A stretch of 55,706 bases of DNA from Desulfurococcaceae archaeon UBA285 (GTDB lineage Archaea > Thermoproteota > Thermoprotei_A > Sulfolobales > Desulfurococcaceae). Position numbers and translations under genes: made by a program. The DNA is taken from contig DADP01000026.1 of assembly GCA_002495025.1 (NCBI GenBank), forward strand, positions 1 through 55,706. The letters are read 5' to 3'. A model generated the notes under the pieces. The model made no database searches, had not been told where the DNA came from, and worked only from the letters and a program-made list of their open reading frames with translations. This document shows, in pieces, positions 8,929 to 17,365 of the stretch (its first letter is position 1; each line of letters opens with the position of its first letter).

Positions 8929-9441
8929 ATGAGCAACCCGGGAGTTGATATACCAGCATATATTGTTCTTGCTTTTCTAGGAGTCCTTATTGCATTGTGG
9001 GGCGTGCAATTGAAGAGAATACTTGTTTCACTCGTGTTTGGCGGTCTTCTCGGCTATCTCGCGTGGAGGTATACATATCTAGCATGGAATAGCATATTGA
9101 TTTCATTATTCTTCTTTTTCGCAGGGCTATTAGCCGGGTTGATAATAGGGTTTGCGCTATTTAGACTCGTTATCTCACTAACTGCATCGTTTTTCCTAGC
9201 TCATATGATCACCAGCGACTCCACACTACAACTGGTATTGCTAATAGTACTTACACCAGTATTCTACGTGGTCTCTACTATAATTTTACCAGGAGTGTAT
9301 GCAGTAACCGGTGCTCTAATAATCTATACATCCCTAGTAGTACTTGGATTAAATCCCACACTAGCAATACTAGTAAGCACAGTAGTAGGAACCATAGGAT
9401 TCTACAATCAATGGAAATCACTTCATAAAAGACACAACTAA
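8929..9441 (+). CDS. Multi-pass membrane protein (TMEM198/DUF4203-like)
   Basis: This protein of about 170 residues has six or seven hydrophobic helices with glycine-rich packing (VFGGLLGYLAW, FFAGLLAGLIIGFALF). The pattern of a glycine-zipper-rich helical bundle resembles DUF4203/TMEM198 proteins; the match is loose. Translation could start at the ATG at 8917, but the ATG at 8929 has GGTGGT at the right distance and removes a meaningless extension. It is transcribed away from the mini-protein at 8837. Role unknown. Confidence 0.55.
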   Translation: MSNPGVDIPAYIVLAFLGVLIALWGVQLKRILVSLVFGGLLGYLAWRYTYLAWNSILISLFFFFAGLLAGLIIGFALFRLVISLTASFFLAHMITSDSTLQLVLLIVLTPVFYVVSTIILPGVYAVTGALIIYTSLVVLGLNPTLAILVSTVVGTIGFYNQWKSLHKRHN

Positions 9442-9609
9442 CCATTAAACCACAATAAAAACAATCATTCAATACCAGGGGAATTTTCAACGAACAGGAT
9501 TTTTTAACCACCACGAGAAAACAATAACTAGTAACAACAAAATGAAACTACAACCCACGCTGAAAGCCTCGGCAAACTAGAAAAATGTAGAAGTAACAAC
9601 TATAAGAAA

Positions 9610-10020
9610 CTATAACATGTATGATTTTAATGCATTAATCAACTCTAATACGAATTTTCTACATGGTTCTAGTTTATCAAGGCATTCGCCATAGTATTTA
9701 AGAATTGTTTTTTCTGGTTTTTCCTCCAAGGTGATTTTCAATATGAAACTAAATATCTTTGAAGAACCCAGTATAAACACATTATCATTTTCGATTTTGA
9801 ATGAAAGGTTTATTGTTATAGAGCGGGGTATTATCTTCTTATATATCCATTTCACAGTGTAGACGCTTCCAGTTGTACCCGTGTGTTTTATTATTCCCCG
9901 GCCGTGTAGGTATTTAATGAATTCTACTGGTTGTTTTAATACTTGAATAACAGAGCTAGTGTTTACCATGGTTTCTTGACTATCTTCTATGCAGAGCTTG
10001 ATTTTGGGTGTCAAAAGCAA
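9610..10020 (-). CDS. Hypothetical protein, possible SRPBCC-type ligand-binding fold
   Basis: This is a 136-residue soluble protein. Alternating strands (SITINLSFKIE, NVFILGSSKIFSFILKITLEE, KTILKYYGEC) followed by a C-terminal helix (RKFVLELINALKSYML) resemble the SRPBCC/START-like fold used in lipid or coenzyme binding and in CoxG-like proteins. There is no catalytic motif. The start is a TTG: the one at 10020 directly abuts GGCGGGA, and the one at 10014 has better spacing. Confidence in the gene is good, in the fold low. Confidence 0.5.
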   Translation of the reverse strand: MLLTPKIKLCIEDSQETMVNTSSVIQVLKQPVEFIKYLHGRGIIKHTGTTGSVYTVKWIYKKIIPRSITINLSFKIENDNVFILGSSKIFSFILKITLEEKPEKTILKYYGECLDKLEPCRKFVLELINALKSYML

Positions 10021-10126
10021 TCCCGCCTAGTAATTAATCACATTGGTAACATCTATAAAAACTCTGTTCTCACATAGAACACTAATTTAAACTCGATAAC
10101 AATAATATTGTTGAATCAAGGGAGGT

Positions 10127-10369
10127 ATGTTGAAAAACCAAGATGTTCTCAGAGAAGTACTGTCTAGACGGGATCCTAGTGGATACTATGTGTTAATAAG
10201 TGTGAAAAACAACGAGGCAGAAAAAGTAGTCTTAGAGTTTAAGGAGAAAAGCGGTGTAATAGTAGAGGATTATGGTGGCTCGATTATTATTCGCTGTAAG
10301 TCTAGGAGTATTGCTGAGAGTATTGCTAGGAAGTTGTTGGCGAGGAATCTCTTGGTTTTTGAAAAATAA
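10127..10369 (+). CDS. Small alpha/beta protein of unknown function
   Basis: This is an 80-residue soluble protein with the order helix, strand YYVLISV, helix, strand GVIVEDYGGSIIIRC, helix AESIARKLLARN, strand, suggesting a ferredoxin-like fold. The ribosome site GGAGGT touches the ATG directly; a TTG as the second codon would give spacing of three. It is convergent with the regulator at 10379, with 9 bases between stops. No family recognised. Confidence 0.5.
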   Translation: MLKNQDVLREVLSRRDPSGYYVLISVKNNEAEKVVLEFKEKSGVIVEDYGGSIIIRCKSRSIAESIARKLLARNLLVFEK

Positions 10370-10378
10370 TACATGTGT

Positions 10379-10864
10379 CTACTCTACTCCCAAGTATTCT
10401 TCGAGTAGTGCTAGTAGCTCGCTTGGTGATCTAGTCTCGTTTATCTTTTTTGCTAGTAGTGTTCCACCGAGTACACTTGAAATCCACGATTGCAAATAGC
10501 CTTTTTCCAAGTGGTATTTGAGAATGTTTTCTGGTAGCAACTTGTACTTCAATACAATGTAGAGTTTCTCGAGGGAGTCTACTCTGAGCGGTATTGGTAC
10601 ACCGTTTTCATTTGTAAATACGTATGAATACTCTTCTCCAACACTCCTACTAGAAACACTCTCTCCCTCTAGGAGCAACAAGCCCTTCTCTGCAACACTG
10701 TATTTACCGCCGCTCTCGACAACATAGCCTCTCCGTATTAATTCATGTAGATACCTCTTAGCAGTGCTTGGTGAAAGCTGGGTTTTAGAAATAAAATCGT
10801 TGAGTGTGAATTCTCCCCCGAGGAGTTTTAATAGCTCACGTATTTTTCTATTAGATAATGGCAT
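10379..10864 (-). CDS. Winged-helix regulator with DUF5752-like C-terminal domain
   Basis: Residues 1-65 form a winged helix: LNDFISKTQLSPSTAKRYL is the helix-turn-helix and YVVESGGKYSVAEKG the wing. The second half (LPENILKYHLEKGYLQSWI, then the LGGTLLAKKI segment) matches the DUF5752 pattern of a His-containing helix followed by a Trp-Ile pair. Such proteins are usually transcription regulators with a sensor half. Its promoter has a TATA box (ATATTTATATA) with TGTAAATACAT about 14 bases further upstream, a word that recurs at the GNAT promoter. Ligand and targets unknown. Confidence 0.65.
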   Translation of the reverse strand: MPLSNRKIRELLKLLGGEFTLNDFISKTQLSPSTAKRYLHELIRRGYVVESGGKYSVAEKGLLLLEGESVSSRSVGEEYSYVFTNENGVPIPLRVDSLEKLYIVLKYKLLPENILKYHLEKGYLQSWISSVLGGTLLAKKINETRSPSELLALLEEYLGVE

Positions 10865-10918
10865 TATTCCACCTCTAAACCCTAGTATAGACTTGGAGAA
10901 TATATAAATATTTCACTG

Positions 10919-10929
10919 TGTAAATACAT
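10919..10929. promoter_or_regulatory. Upstream element TGTAAATACAT at the regulator promoter
   Basis: This 11-base word lies just upstream of the TATA box of the winged-helix gene at 10864. The same word occurs inside the palindrome at 11901-11916 and, one base shorter, ahead of trpB. It may be the regulator's binding site. Confidence 0.35.
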
Positions 10930-10961
10930 GTATATATATTAAACACACGTAAACAGCAACT

Positions 10962-11834
10962 CTATGATTCAACTAGTTCCTTATAGAGTAGAAATTCAGA
11001 CTCGTGCATTTTAAACCCTGATTCAACAAGCAACTCCACCAGGCTCTGCTTTGTCGAGTCAACTGGTATTTCAATAGATTTAACTCCACGGGTCAAACCA
11101 ATATTCTTCAAGCTATGCAGTAGTACTTGTAGTGCTTCAAGTGCGTTAAATGAAGACAGCGATATAGTGTCAACTACCAGCTCATCGTTGACACTATACA
11201 GTGCAAATGCTACTCTCTTCCTCCCCTGTTTAACTACTAATGCTCTCTCAGCTCTATACAGCTTCTTCTTGTAGATAGACCTGTCAACATCGTCTACAAA
11301 ACTACTCCACGTGGAGGCATAATACCTTAACTTAGAGCCGATTTTCGATGCGTTGAGATCTGCTACACTATACTCACTACTATCCATGGAAACTATTTTC
11401 TCTGGTGGAGCAGTAAACCATAAAACAACGTTTTTAATGTGGTAGCCGTTTTTCAAGTAGAAGTTTATTGCACCAGTATTCCAGTCTTTAACACTCAAAT
11501 AAACAGTGTCAACACCGGTTTCTCTAAGCATTCTCTCTGTCTCACTCAGCAATACTCCTCCTACCCCCAAACCCCTCATTGAGCCGTCGACAGCAATGTT
11601 TTCAATGTAGGCCTTGTTCTTCTTTCTATATGCAAGGCAGTAGCCCGCTACTCTACCATCAACTAGTGCAACAAGGAATACTATTCTCTTAGACCTAGAC
11701 TTCAATAGTGCTTCAAACCACCTAGAATCCTCTTTACCAAGCTCTCTCATAGACTGGTCGTGAATATACTGGATTACAGGTAGATCTGTTTTAACAGCCC
11801 TTCTAACAACAATATTTTTCTCCAGCGACAACAT
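10962..11834 (-). CDS. GNAT-family N-acetyltransferase with two domains
   Basis: The first GNAT domain spans roughly residues 5-145 from the chosen start: VRRAVKTDLPVIQYIHDQS opens it, AGYCLAYRKKNKAYIENIAV is the central strands, and RGLGVGGVLLSETE is the acetyl-CoA pyrophosphate loop (R/Q-x-x-G-x-G/A). It ends with DWNTGAINFYLKNGY, the usual 'N..A..FY.k.GF' motif. The rest (about 145 residues) looks like a degenerate second GNAT domain. The acceptor substrate is unknown. A GTG at 11876 would add 14 residues but sits upstream of the start site implied by the TATA box CTTTATAAG; the ATG at 11834 fits better. Confidence 0.75.
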   Translation of the reverse strand: MLSLEKNIVVRRAVKTDLPVIQYIHDQSMRELGKEDSRWFEALLKSRSKRIVFLVALVDGRVAGYCLAYRKKNKAYIENIAVDGSMRGLGVGGVLLSETERMLRETGVDTVYLSVKDWNTGAINFYLKNGYHIKNVVLWFTAPPEKIVSMDSSEYSVADLNASKIGSKLRYYASTWSSFVDDVDRSIYKKKLYRAERALVVKQGRKRVAFALYSVNDELVVDTISLSSFNALEALQVLLHSLKNIGLTRGVKSIEIPVDSTKQSLVELLVESGFKMHESEFLLYKELVES

Positions 11835-11900
11835 AGTTATATCTTCAACCCTCACTCTATACGAGTATATGCCCACCTCCCCTTATAAAGACGGGGATTT

Positions 11901-11916
11901 CAATGTAAATACATTG
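11901..11916. promoter_or_regulatory. 16-bp inverted repeat between divergent units
   Basis: CAATGTA and TACATTG are perfect inverted arms around a central AA. It lies about 12-30 bases upstream of the GNAT TATA box and about 15 upstream of the plus-strand TATA-like TCTATATATAATA. It shares TGTAAATACAT with the promoter of the winged-helix gene. Confidence 0.4.
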
Positions 11917-11945
11917 ATAAAAACATCTATATATAATACATAATA

Positions 11946-12005
11946 GTGAGTGGATGAAGAACCATGCCGGCACTGACGCGTGATGACCCCCTAGCCACAG
12001 ACACT
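11946..12005 (+). ncRNA. Weak C/D-box guide RNA candidate
   Basis: A TATA box (CTATATATAATA) stands about 20-25 bases upstream. The sequence has a C-like box TGGATGA (11951), a D' box CTGA (11973), and after three bases a perfect C' box GTGATGA (11980). The expected D box around 11999 reads AGAC or CAGA instead of CTGA, which weakens the case. Short flanking bases AGTG and CACT could form the terminal stem. Confidence 0.3.
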
Positions 12006-12102
12006 CCTCTAACACCTCTAGGTGAAACATAGACTTGTCTACAATGGAAATACTAGATATATACTTACACCCACCTAGTTTCCTGGTTAGTGGTGTTGGT
12101 TA

Positions 12103-12513
12103 TTGAGTAGAACAAGGAGATATGTCTACAATAGGGAGCTGGAAGAGCTACTGCGAGACATTGTATATACTCTACGAGACTATTTCCCGGGAATAGATGT
12201 TGAGAGAGTAAAAATAGTTGTTTGTATTGACTGCAAGTCACGTGCACTAGCGAGAATAAACGCGTTGCCAAGTATTTGGAGAATAGTACTCGGCCTCCAA
12301 CCAATGTATATTATTGAAGTAATAGATAGAAACTTCAGTAAACTCTCGAGTGAAGACAAAGTAAAAGTATTAATCCACGAGTTGCTCCACATACCCAGAG
12401 GCTTTACTGGCGGCCTCAGACCACACGGTAAATACGTTAATAACCACATAGTTGAAAAACTATACAGTGTATACATTGAGAGAAAGAAGAGAATACCCAA
12501 TACCTCTAGTTAA
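12103..12513 (+). CDS. Putative zinc metallopeptidase (HExxH domain)
   Basis: This is a 136-residue soluble protein. HELLH at residues 92-96 is a zinc-binding HExxH, followed after 11 residues by His108 in LRPHGKYVNNH, a plausible third ligand. The pattern resembles the 'putative phage metallopeptidase' domain found alone in many archaea, where function is unproven. The start is a TTG with only a weak ribosome site; no better in-frame start is seen. It stands apart from its neighbours. Confidence 0.65.
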   Translation: MSRTRRYVYNRELEELLRDIVYTLRDYFPGIDVERVKIVVCIDCKSRALARINALPSIWRIVLGLQPMYIIEVIDRNFSKLSSEDKVKVLIHELLHIPRGFTGGLRPHGKYVNNHIVEKLYSVYIERKKRIPNTSS

Positions 12514-12524
12514 CTAGTTAACTC

Positions 12525-12585
12525 TTTCTCAGCATAACTCTGATTAATCACCAATTCATTCTTGCCGGGTTCTCATCATCAAATA
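12525..12585 (-). ncRNA. Candidate C/D-box guide RNA
   Basis: Reading the minus strand, a C box TTGATGA ends at 12576, and 53 bases after the first T of TGATGA a D box CTGA closes at 12529. A C'-like GTGATTA lies 12 bases before the D box, giving a normal 12-base guide (ATCAGAGTTATG). The internal D' box is not clear. A TATA-like TTATAATAG stands about 25 bases upstream of the C box. Size and spacing fit archaeal guide RNAs; box C' and D' are imperfect. Confidence 0.35.
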
Positions 12586-12675
12586 CTAGTTATAGTATTG
12601 AGAGCTATTATAACTAGACTAGATTAAACAATAAATCACTCTAGCATCTACTAATAATCATGGAGGGAGCGTGTT

Positions 12676-13386
12676 TTGAGGTATCTAATAGTAACTTGTA
12701 GTAAACAAATAAATCTCTTAATAGAAGCAATTAGAAAACACGATGAAAAATCCATTATAACACTAGTAAGCTTCGTTCAAGTAGAGAAACCAAGTGAACT
12801 AGGAGTAGACGAGGTATTAACTGGAAGAGAATCACTGAGAAACATCGACTATAGAAAAATCGATGTTGCAGTAGTTTGGGATTGCATAGATAGTGAAGCA
12901 TACGAGCTAGGTAAACAGTTTAGACTGGCCGGAATCCCCATGATTATAGGTTTCACAGAGTCTCTTGAAACACGTATTAGTAGAGAGTGTGGTTTTGACG
13001 CGGTAATATCGTTTAAACACTATATTGATTGCTCTATTGGAACACTACTAGGATTTGACACGTGGATTGAAATACCAGTTAAAGAATTCATAAACACCCA
13101 TATCAAAGCATACAGGGTCTACAAGAGAGCACGGCTTGGAATAACACTCGAAGAAATACTAGATGCAACTAGAGATTGTAGTGGTATTATCTATGTATAT
13201 GATAAAACAGGAAAGTATACAACTACACTAACATATAGATTGGAAGAAGGTAGTTTAATAGTTGTTGTAGCACCCACAGAAAAAGCTTTATCAACCTGTA
13301 TTGATAGACTAAATAAGCTGTTTACACTAGCTGAAAGAGCATATGCTTCACTAGAAGCTAGAAGGCCGTTTGGAGGGTGTGAATAA
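12676..13386 (+). CDS. RCK/TrkA-like regulatory protein coupled to MscS channel
   Basis: This is a 236-residue soluble protein. The first half alternates strands and helices like a nucleotide-binding RCK_N domain (YLIVTCSKQINLLIEAI, DVAVVWDCIDSEAYELGK, PMIIGFTESLETR). The C-terminal part ends GSLIVVVAPTEKALSTCIDRL, close to the last strand-helix of RCK_C (TrkA-C). The usual GxGxxG is missing, so nucleotide binding is doubtful. The TTG start has GGAGGG eight bases upstream. Its stop overlaps the start of the MscS gene (TAATG), so the two are translated together; a gating or sensing role for the channel is inferred. Confidence 0.55.
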   Translation: MRYLIVTCSKQINLLIEAIRKHDEKSIITLVSFVQVEKPSELGVDEVLTGRESLRNIDYRKIDVAVVWDCIDSEAYELGKQFRLAGIPMIIGFTESLETRISRECGFDAVISFKHYIDCSIGTLLGFDTWIEIPVKEFINTHIKAYRVYKRARLGITLEEILDATRDCSGIIYVYDKTGKYTTTLTYRLEEGSLIVVVAPTEKALSTCIDRLNKLFTLAERAYASLEARRPFGGCE

Positions 13387-14138
13387 TGCCAGTATCGTTT
13401 GAAGCTGTATTAGGGTATTTAATAAGGGTTTTACAAGCAAGTATAGTTGTTATTGTAACATACCTCGTTGTTAAATACCTAGATAGACTCGCTAGAATAT
13501 TTGTTAAAACAGAAGAGTATGAATACCTCGAGAGATTTCTATTATTCCTTAAAGCAATAGTTTACACTATGGCAGCGCTAATAGCAATAAGTTTTCTATC
13601 AACAGAACCATTTGTCTTCGCCGTTCTATTACTAACAGTTGGAATAGCTATAGTAGTAATGTTTTCAGATGTAATTAGAAACCTTGGTTCAGAACTCTAC
13701 GTTAGAAATACAAGAGCATTCAAAGTAGGAGATTGGGTTGAAATAGAAGGTGTTCAAGGAAGAGTAACATCAATGAATTCACTAGGTATAACTATAGAGA
13801 CACTAAGACGAGAGAGAGTTTTCATACCATATGTTAGACTAGCGCACTCGAAAATCATTAATAGATCAGGTGTTTACGGAGTCTCAATTAGACTCGAAGT
13901 AAGAATACCTAAAACACACGATGTAGGAAAAGCCAGGGAAATAGTAGCAACAAGCCTCCAGGCAGTTAGAGGAGAATTAATAACAGAACCCACAGTAACA
14001 CTGAGAGGAGTATCAGAACTCTACTACGTATTCGACGTTGTATTAGACGTGATGAATATAGGTAAAATCGAAGAAGTAGTAGAAAAACTAGTCTCGGAGT
14101 TAAAGAAAAACGAGCCCAGTGCAGACGTGGTATTCTAG
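13386..14138 (+). CDS. mscS: MscS-type small-conductance mechanosensitive channel
   Basis: This is a 250-residue membrane protein. Three hydrophobic helices come first; the third (pore) helix region VLLLTVGIAIVVMFSDVI leads into the MscS beta-domain FKVGDWVEIEGVQGRVTSMN, then RRERVFIPYVRLAHSKIIN, which matches the family's 'IPN..l....i.N.s' motif. A C-terminal alpha/beta domain follows (TLRGVSELYYVFDVVLDV). Such channels release solutes on hypo-osmotic shock. It overlaps the RCK-like gene by one base and is followed 29 bases later by the MFS gene. Confidence 0.85.
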   Translation: MPVSFEAVLGYLIRVLQASIVVIVTYLVVKYLDRLARIFVKTEEYEYLERFLLFLKAIVYTMAALIAISFLSTEPFVFAVLLLTVGIAIVVMFSDVIRNLGSELYVRNTRAFKVGDWVEIEGVQGRVTSMNSLGITIETLRRERVFIPYVRLAHSKIINRSGVYGVSIRLEVRIPKTHDVGKAREIVATSLQAVRGELITEPTVTLRGVSELYYVFDVVLDVMNIGKIEEVVEKLVSELKKNEPSADVVF

Positions 14139-14167
14139 CAATTAACTCATTAAACGGTGCAAGCTGA

Positions 14168-15403
14168 TTGATAGACAAGCGCTTAGAGAGAATACTGAAT
14201 ATATGGAGGATTGAAGCCTCAACATACACGTATTCTACTAGTATATCTACTACTCTCGCCCAGGCATACGCTATTAAAGTACTTGGTTTCAACGTAGACC
14301 TCTTGGGATTAATGGTCTCTTTGCAAATAGGTTCTGTCAGTCTTGGATTTCTAGTAGGCTCTCTACTACTAGTTGTATTTAGGAGAAAGAGGATTCTGTT
14401 GTGGAAGCTTTTTGGAGCAGTGAATAGAATATTGTGGGCTATAATAGGATTTACACACTTACTACCCATAGAGGCGAAAACACCGTTTTTCCTGGCGTCA
14501 ATCGCTACAGCACAGTTTACGGGTTCAATTGCTGGACTGGCATCTGGGGATGTTGGTGCAGACTTGGTTAGTAGAGAAAGAGCTATCAAGTTCTTTAGTT
14601 CACTAAACTCTTTAACGCTACTAGCTAGTTGTCTAGGACTGGCTACAGCCACTGTTATCTTTAATTTCCTTTTATTAAACACTGTGGAAGCATATACTAT
14701 AGCGTATAGTGTAGCACTAGCTTCCTCTATTATATCAACTATTCTACTAGCACTACTAGAAGACTTAAACCCCGTGACAACACGTGTAAAGCCAGTGGAT
14801 GCACTGAGAGAATACGTATACATCGCGAGAAGCCAAGAAGCCTCTAACTACTTGAAACTAGTAACTATATTTATGGCCATGGTAAACCTCCCGGGTGCAC
14901 TCTGGAACTACTACTTGCTAACGGTATTCAAGGGTAGTGAGAGCTGGATTACACTTAAAGCAGTAGTAGCTAATTTAAGCCAGGCGGTTGGATTCAGGGT
15001 TTGGGGAGAAATATCTAGGAGAATTGGAGTTAAGAAGACTCTGTACACTGGTATTTTCCTCACTGTTCCAGTACCAGTAATCTTTATTTATGCATCTACA
15101 CTACCAGCTCAACTAGCAATGGAGGCATATTCGGGTTTTATATGGGCCGCCTACAACTTAGCTAATAACATCTACACGCTTTACCTGCCGAGGAGGGAGT
15201 CAAGAGTACACTTTATAACACTATTAAACCTATCATTTAACGCAGCGGCTGCTGTAGCTACAAGACTAGGTGCATCAATAGCTTCACTGGGTTTAATGGA
15301 GATGAATGCTGTTTTTATTGCTTCGACACTTGGTAGAGTAGTTGCTGGTTTTATAGCTAGGTCTAAAGCACCTAGATTAATAGTGGAGGCTTCTCGAAAG
15401 TAA
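14168..15403 (+). CDS. Major facilitator superfamily transporter
   Basis: This is a 411-residue protein with about 12 hydrophobic helices in two halves. An amphipathic N terminus is followed by helices rich in Gly and Ala; a charged loop WGEISRRIGVKKTLYTG between helices 8 and 9 corresponds to the MFS motif 'G.l.dr.G.r..l'. No substrate can be inferred. The TTG start is poorly supported by a ribosome site. It is probably cotranscribed with the upstream channel. A 285-residue frame on the opposite strand is its shadow. Confidence 0.75.
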   Translation: MIDKRLERILNIWRIEASTYTYSTSISTTLAQAYAIKVLGFNVDLLGLMVSLQIGSVSLGFLVGSLLLVVFRRKRILLWKLFGAVNRILWAIIGFTHLLPIEAKTPFFLASIATAQFTGSIAGLASGDVGADLVSRERAIKFFSSLNSLTLLASCLGLATATVIFNFLLLNTVEAYTIAYSVALASSIISTILLALLEDLNPVTTRVKPVDALREYVYIARSQEASNYLKLVTIFMAMVNLPGALWNYYLLTVFKGSESWITLKAVVANLSQAVGFRVWGEISRRIGVKKTLYTGIFLTVPVPVIFIYASTLPAQLAMEAYSGFIWAAYNLANNIYTLYLPRRESRVHFITLLNLSFNAAAAVATRLGASIASLGLMEMNAVFIASTLGRVVAGFIARSKAPRLIVEASRK

Positions 15404-15475
15404 ACACTAGTGTTTTTCCAAGCCAGTCTTCTATATTAGTTTCTAATGATTAATTTAATTATTGGGGTTTGATTA

Positions 15476-17296
15476 ATGCCAGATATGCCGCTCCGCATTC
15501 TAGTCGAGACAATTGAGAGATTAGAGCTCGTCACTGCTAGAACACAACTAGTTGCATTTCTCGTTAATTTATTCAAGCAGACGCCGCCCGAGATCATTGA
15601 TAAAGTAGTCTACTTGGTACAGGGTATTCTCTGGCCTGATTGGAAGGGCATGCCCGAACTGGGAGTTGGAGAGAAAATGTTGATTAAAGCAATATCTCTA
15701 GCCTGCAATATCTCAGAGAGAGAAGTTGAGAAAACAGCCAAGGAAATAGGTGATATAGGGAAAGCAACCGAGAAACTAAAACAAACCGCTCAATCCAAGC
15801 AGACGGGATTAACAATATTTGCATTTACACAGCAGCCAACAGGCCTCACAGTAACAAATACCTATAATACACTCGTTAAAATAGCAATGGCTCAGGGTGA
15901 AGGAAGTAAAGACTTGAAGATTAGACTACTAGCCGGCCTACTCAAAGACGCTTCTCCTAAAGAAGCAAAATTCATTGTTAAATTCGTCGAGGGCAAACTA
16001 AGAGTTGGTATTGGAGACGCAACGATTATGGATGCACTCGCCGTTACATTTGGAGGCGGGGTTGCAAACAGACCGGTTATTGAGCGCGCATATAACTTGA
16101 GATCAGATCTCGGGGAAGTAGCAAAAATACTCGCATCAAAGGGAATAGAGGAATTAAAGAAAATTAAGCCCGAAGTAGGTGTTCCAATAAGACCAATGCT
16201 TGCAGAGAGACTAAGCGACCCACGTGAAATACTCGTTAAAACAGGAGGCGAGGCCTTTGTAGAATACAAGTATGATGGTGAAAGAGCACAAATACACAAA
16301 AAAGGAGATAAAATCTGGATTTACTCGAGGAGACTAGAAAACATTACTAGTCAGTACCCAGACGTCGTTGAAAGAGCCCTAGAGAGGATTAAAGCAGATG
16401 AAGCAATAGTAGAAGGCGAAATAGTAGTGTATGATCCAGATACAGGCGAGTTAAAACCATTCCAGGAGTTAATGCATAGAAAACGCAAACACGACATCCG
16501 CCAAGCAATAAAAGAATACCCTGTCAAAGTATTCCTATTCGACCTACTATACTTGAATGGAGAAGACTATACTCTCAAACCACTACCAGTACGTAGAGAG
16601 GCACTAGAGAAAATAATAGATAAAACAGAAGACTTCACAATTGCAGAGTATATTAAGACAAGCAACCCAGAAGAACTAGAAAAATTCTTCCTAGAAGCAA
16701 TAGGCAATGGTGTAGAGGGAGTAATGGCCAAGGCAATACACAAGGATTCAATATACCAAGCAGGTGTGAGGGGGTGGCTGTGGATTAAGTATAAACGAGA
16801 CTACAAGAGCGAAATGGCAGACACAGTCGACCTAGTTGTCGTTGGAGCATTCTATGGTAAGGGTAGGAGGGGAGGTAAATACGGAGCACTATTAATGGCC
16901 GCCTACAATAAAGAAAAAGACGTATTTGAAACAGTCTGCAAGGTTGGATCTGGATTTAAAGACGAAGACCTAGACAAACTACCCGACATGTTAAAACCAT
17001 ATATTCGCGATAGAAAACACCCAAGAGTAGTCGCCGAGATAGAACCAGATGTATGGGTAGATCCTGTACTAGTAGCCGAGATAATAGGTGCAGAACTAAC
17101 ACTCTCACCAATCCACACGTGTGCAAAAGGAGTAATAAAACCAGATGCTGGTATTTCAATTAGATTTCCAAGGTTTATAAGGTGGAGGCCTGACAAGAGA
17201 CCCGAAGACGCCACTACAAGTAGTGAACTAGTAGAAATGTACCAGAGACAATTAAAGAAGATAACTACAGAGCAAGCTACCCAAGAACAATTATAG
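15476..17296 (+). CDS. lig: ATP-dependent DNA ligase
   Basis: This 606-residue protein has the normal length of archaeal replicative ligases. The N-terminal helical DNA-binding domain covers about residues 1-230. Motif I EYKYDGER holds the adenylated lysine near residue 265. Motifs III (IWIYSRRLENI), IIIa (VKVFLFDLLYL), IV (EGVMAKAI) and V (WLWIKYKRDY) follow, then the C-terminal OB domain. It seals nicks in replication and repair. The ATG is preceded by GGGGTTTGAT. It stands as a single gene with a short gap to the GPN GTPase. Confidence 0.95.
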   Translation: MPDMPLRILVETIERLELVTARTQLVAFLVNLFKQTPPEIIDKVVYLVQGILWPDWKGMPELGVGEKMLIKAISLACNISEREVEKTAKEIGDIGKATEKLKQTAQSKQTGLTIFAFTQQPTGLTVTNTYNTLVKIAMAQGEGSKDLKIRLLAGLLKDASPKEAKFIVKFVEGKLRVGIGDATIMDALAVTFGGGVANRPVIERAYNLRSDLGEVAKILASKGIEELKKIKPEVGVPIRPMLAERLSDPREILVKTGGEAFVEYKYDGERAQIHKKGDKIWIYSRRLENITSQYPDVVERALERIKADEAIVEGEIVVYDPDTGELKPFQELMHRKRKHDIRQAIKEYPVKVFLFDLLYLNGEDYTLKPLPVRREALEKIIDKTEDFTIAEYIKTSNPEELEKFFLEAIGNGVEGVMAKAIHKDSIYQAGVRGWLWIKYKRDYKSEMADTVDLVVVGAFYGKGRRGGKYGALLMAAYNKEKDVFETVCKVGSGFKDEDLDKLPDMLKPYIRDRKHPRVVAEIEPDVWVDPVLVAEIIGAELTLSPIHTCAKGVIKPDAGISIRFPRFIRWRPDKRPEDATTSSELVEMYQRQLKKITTEQATQEQL

Positions 17297-17365
17297 TTTA
17301 AACCATGAAATAATACTAGTGTACAGCTGATTCAACATAGTTAAACCACTACACGGGTGTCTACT

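Noticed and set aside
13966..14823. 285-codon minus-strand frame opposite mscS and the MFS gene
   Set aside because: The plus-strand genes have clear family motifs over the same bases; the antisense frame has no ribosome site or recognisable domain.
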